A model generated the notes under the pieces. The model saw only the letters and a program-made list of their open reading frames with translations, was not told the origin of the DNA and did not search any database. A program made the translations under genes and the position numbers. A DNA stretch of 64,000 bases from assembly GCA_964469905.1 (NCBI GenBank), contig CAYXZW010000001.1, positions 1 to 64,000 of the forward strand, in the 5' to 3' direction. Positions 62,307-64,000 of the stretch are shown piece after piece. The DNA comes from MVRV01 sp964469905 (GTDB lineage: Bacteria; Desulfobacterota; Syntrophia; Syntrophales; Smithellaceae). The number at the start of each line of letters is the position of its first letter. The first letter of the stretch is position 1.

Positions 62307-64000
62307 ATGATTGATTATGAAAAAGAACTAAACTCCGAGCAGTATCGAGTTGTAATGGAAGCAGGCGGGCCACTTCTTGTTCTGGCCGGAGCAGGAAGTG
62401 GTAAAACCCGCACTTTGACCTATCGTGTTGCCCGCTTATTGGAAAACGGCGTTCCACCGGAGCGCATTTTATTGGCGACATTTACCAATAAAGCCGCGCG
62501 TTCCATGCTTAACCGGGTGGAAGTCATTCTGAATTCCTATACCGGGAAAATTCTTGGCGGCACCTTTCATCATATCGCGCACATTCTTTTAAGAAGCTAT
62601 GCCTATCGCTTAGGTTATAAAAGCAACTTTACAATTGTGGACAGTGAAGATTCACGCCAACTCATTTCCACCTGCATGGCTCAACTAAAAATTGATCCCA
62701 AATTATCAAAATTCCCCCGAAGTAACGTAATTGCGGAAATTATCGGTTTGGCTCTGAACACTCAATGCAATTTAGAAGATTTGTTACAAACGAGATATCC
62801 CTTCTTTCTGCATCTGGTCGATGAAATCAATCAAATTGCCTGCCTTTATGTGCAAAAGAAGAAAGAACTTTCGGTAATGGATTTTGATGATCTGCTTTGT
62901 AATTGCCGGGCATTACTCGCGGATAATCCTGATTTGTTAAATTCACTCTCTAATAGATTTGAGCATGTCCTGGTTGATGAATACCAGGATACGAATATTA
63001 TTCAGGCCGATATTGTGGATATGCTGGCGTCAGCCCATAAAAACCTGATGGTTGTGGGTGATGATTCGCAAAGTATCTATTCTTTTCGCGGAGCCAACTT
63101 CAGCAATATCATCAATTTTCCCAATCGGTATCCGGACTGCAAAATATTCAAACTGGAGACTAACTATCGCAGCACGCCGCAAATATTGCACCTGGCCAAT
63201 TTAAGTATTACCAACAATGAAAAGCAGTTTCCTAAAGAATTGAGGGCTGTCCGCCAAAGCGGGATGAGACCGGTGATGGTTTCAGCGCAAAACGTGCTCA
63301 AGCAGGCGGATTTTGTTGCCCAGAGAATCACCGAACTGAGCCGTAGCGGAATACCGTTAAAAGAAATTGCCGTCCTTTACCGAGCCCATTATCATTCGAT
63401 GGAATTGCAGATGGAATTCGTCCGGCGCAATATTCCTTTTGATATTCGTTCCGGTATCCGTTTTTTTGAACAGGCCCATATCAAAGACGTAACTTCCTAC
63501 ATGCGGATAATTGTGAATCCGCAAGATGAGCTGGCCTGGCGGCGCATATTGATCATGTATCCCAAAATTGGCAAGGTTACTATAGAAAAACTCTGGAAAT
63601 ATTTAGTTAAAGAAGAAAATCCGTTGGAGGCAATTTTTAGCGATAATTTTCTGAAAATTACGCCCAAGCAGGCCAAACCGGGTATTGAAGAGTGCCGCAA
63701 TACGATTCAGGCCCTATTAGCACTGCCGCCGCTGGAGCGCGTTCCGGAGAAAATAATTGAAGTATTGTTAAACAAAACGGGTTACCGCATTTATTTGCAG
63801 GATAATTATTCGGATGCTTTTTCCCGGGAAGATGATTTAATTGGGTTGGGTAATTTTTCGGCTAAGTTTCCCCGCATGGAAGATTTCTTAAATGAATTAG
63901 CCCTGCTGACTAATATGAACAAGGAAGAACATGAAGAACATCAACAGGAAGATAAGGTTATCTTAAGTACAATTCATCAGGCCAAAGGGTTGGAGTGGGC
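62307..64000 (+). CDS. UvrD/Rep/PcrA-family ATP-dependent DNA helicase, 5' part
   Basis: The gene runs off the right edge; 564 codons are present. Superfamily 1A motifs in order: LAGAGSGKTRTL (I), LATFTNKAARSM (Ia), VLVDEYQDTN (II), VVGDDSQSIYSFRGA (III), LETNYRSTPQ (IV) and, at the edge, LSTIHQAKGLEW (V). These enzymes unwind DNA 3' to 5' in repair and replication restart. The ATG has an AGAGG site that belongs to the repeat element just upstream. Which subfamily it is cannot be settled without the C-terminus. Confidence 0.95.
   Translation, partial: MIDYEKELNSEQYRVVMEAGGPLLVLAGAGSGKTRTLTYRVARLLENGVPPERILLATFTNKAARSMLNRVEVILNSYTGKILGGTFHHIAHILLRSYAYRLGYKSNFTIVDSEDSRQLISTCMAQLKIDPKLSKFPRSNVIAEIIGLALNTQCNLEDLLQTRYPFFLHLVDEINQIACLYVQKKKELSVMDFDDLLCNCRALLADNPDLLNSLSNRFEHVLVDEYQDTNIIQADIVDMLASAHKNLMVVGDDSQSIYSFRGANFSNIINFPNRYPDCKIFKLETNYRSTPQILHLANLSITNNEKQFPKELRAVRQSGMRPVMVSAQNVLKQADFVAQRITELSRSGIPLKEIAVLYRAHYHSMELQMEFVRRNIPFDIRSGIRFFEQAHIKDVTSYMRIIVNPQDELAWRRILIMYPKIGKVTIEKLWKYLVKEENPLEAIFSDNFLKITPKQAKPGIEECRNTIQALLALPPLERVPEKIIEVLLNKTGYRIYLQDNYSDAFSREDDLIGLGNFSAKFPRMEDFLNELALLTNMNKEEHEEHQQEDKVILSTIHQAKGLEW

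Noticed and set aside
1..64000. CRISPR arrays, tRNA, rRNA, prophage or insertion sequences
   Set aside because: No regularly spaced repeats, rRNA-like stretches, cloverleaf sequences, integrases, phage structural genes or transposases were recognised. A covariance-model scan could still find a missed tRNA.

Overview
The window reads as a chromosomal segment of a Gram-negative, probably anaerobic deltaproteobacterium. Gene orders such as lptC-lptA-lptB-rpoN-hpf-ptsN-hprK-rapZ and argJ-rpsB-tsf-pyrH-frr-uppS-cdsA-dxr-rseP-tsaB, a BKACE-type beta-keto acid gene, a DUF362 ferredoxin protein and a large load of PAS-rich sensor kinases all fit a Syntrophales-like (Syntrophus/Smithella type) genome. 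Base composition is moderately AT-rich by eye. The lineage is inference. No rRNA, tRNA, CRISPR array, intact insertion sequence or prophage was seen.

Layout. 1-4.8 kb (minus strand): a histidine kinase and a LuxR-type regulator upstream of a GntP permease, a 3-hydroxyacyl-CoA-dehydrogenase-like enzyme and the start of a BKACE gene, with G-tract direct repeats in between; probably a regulated hydroxy-acid catabolic unit. 5.2-11.6 kb (plus): LPS export genes lptC, lptA, lptB, then rpoN, long-form hpf, ptsN, a degenerate hprK and rapZ. 11.6-15.7 kb (minus): an M23 metallopeptidase and lptF-lptG, with a VapC-like remnant between. 15.8-25.9 kb (plus): an LPS modification operon starting from a strong promoter: GT9 glycosyltransferase, GT39 glycosyltransferase, PAP2 phosphatase, then an L-Ara4N pathway (arnT, arnB, arnC, a split arnA, arnD), closed by a perfect bidirectional hairpin.

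26-39.9 kb (minus): a tightly coupled run of L,D-transpeptidase-like protein, VanX-like D,D-dipeptidase, a neutral-amino-acid-like DAACS symporter, a ~1,820-residue hybrid kinase with seven PAS domains, two response regulators, another hybrid kinase and a CZB-type chemoreceptor. This is the best candidate for an undescribed system: peptidoglycan-derived dipeptide processing and D-alanine uptake genetically linked to a phosphorelay. 40-43.2 kb: a further hybrid kinase. 43.4-46.8 kb: a biotin carboxylase and a divergent biotin-dependent carboxyltransferase (pyruvate carboxylase-type). 47-51.8 kb: M23 peptidase, secA, argJ. 51.9-59.4 kb: translation, nucleotide, isoprenoid and phospholipid housekeeping genes. 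59.4-64 kb: DUF362 ferredoxin protein, glutaminyl cyclase, adk and the 5' part of a UvrD/Rep helicase.

Several intergenic gaps hold palindromic repeat elements (11.6, 17.1, 59.4, 61.4 and 62.2 kb). Some of them supply the ribosome-binding site or N-terminal codons of the next gene.
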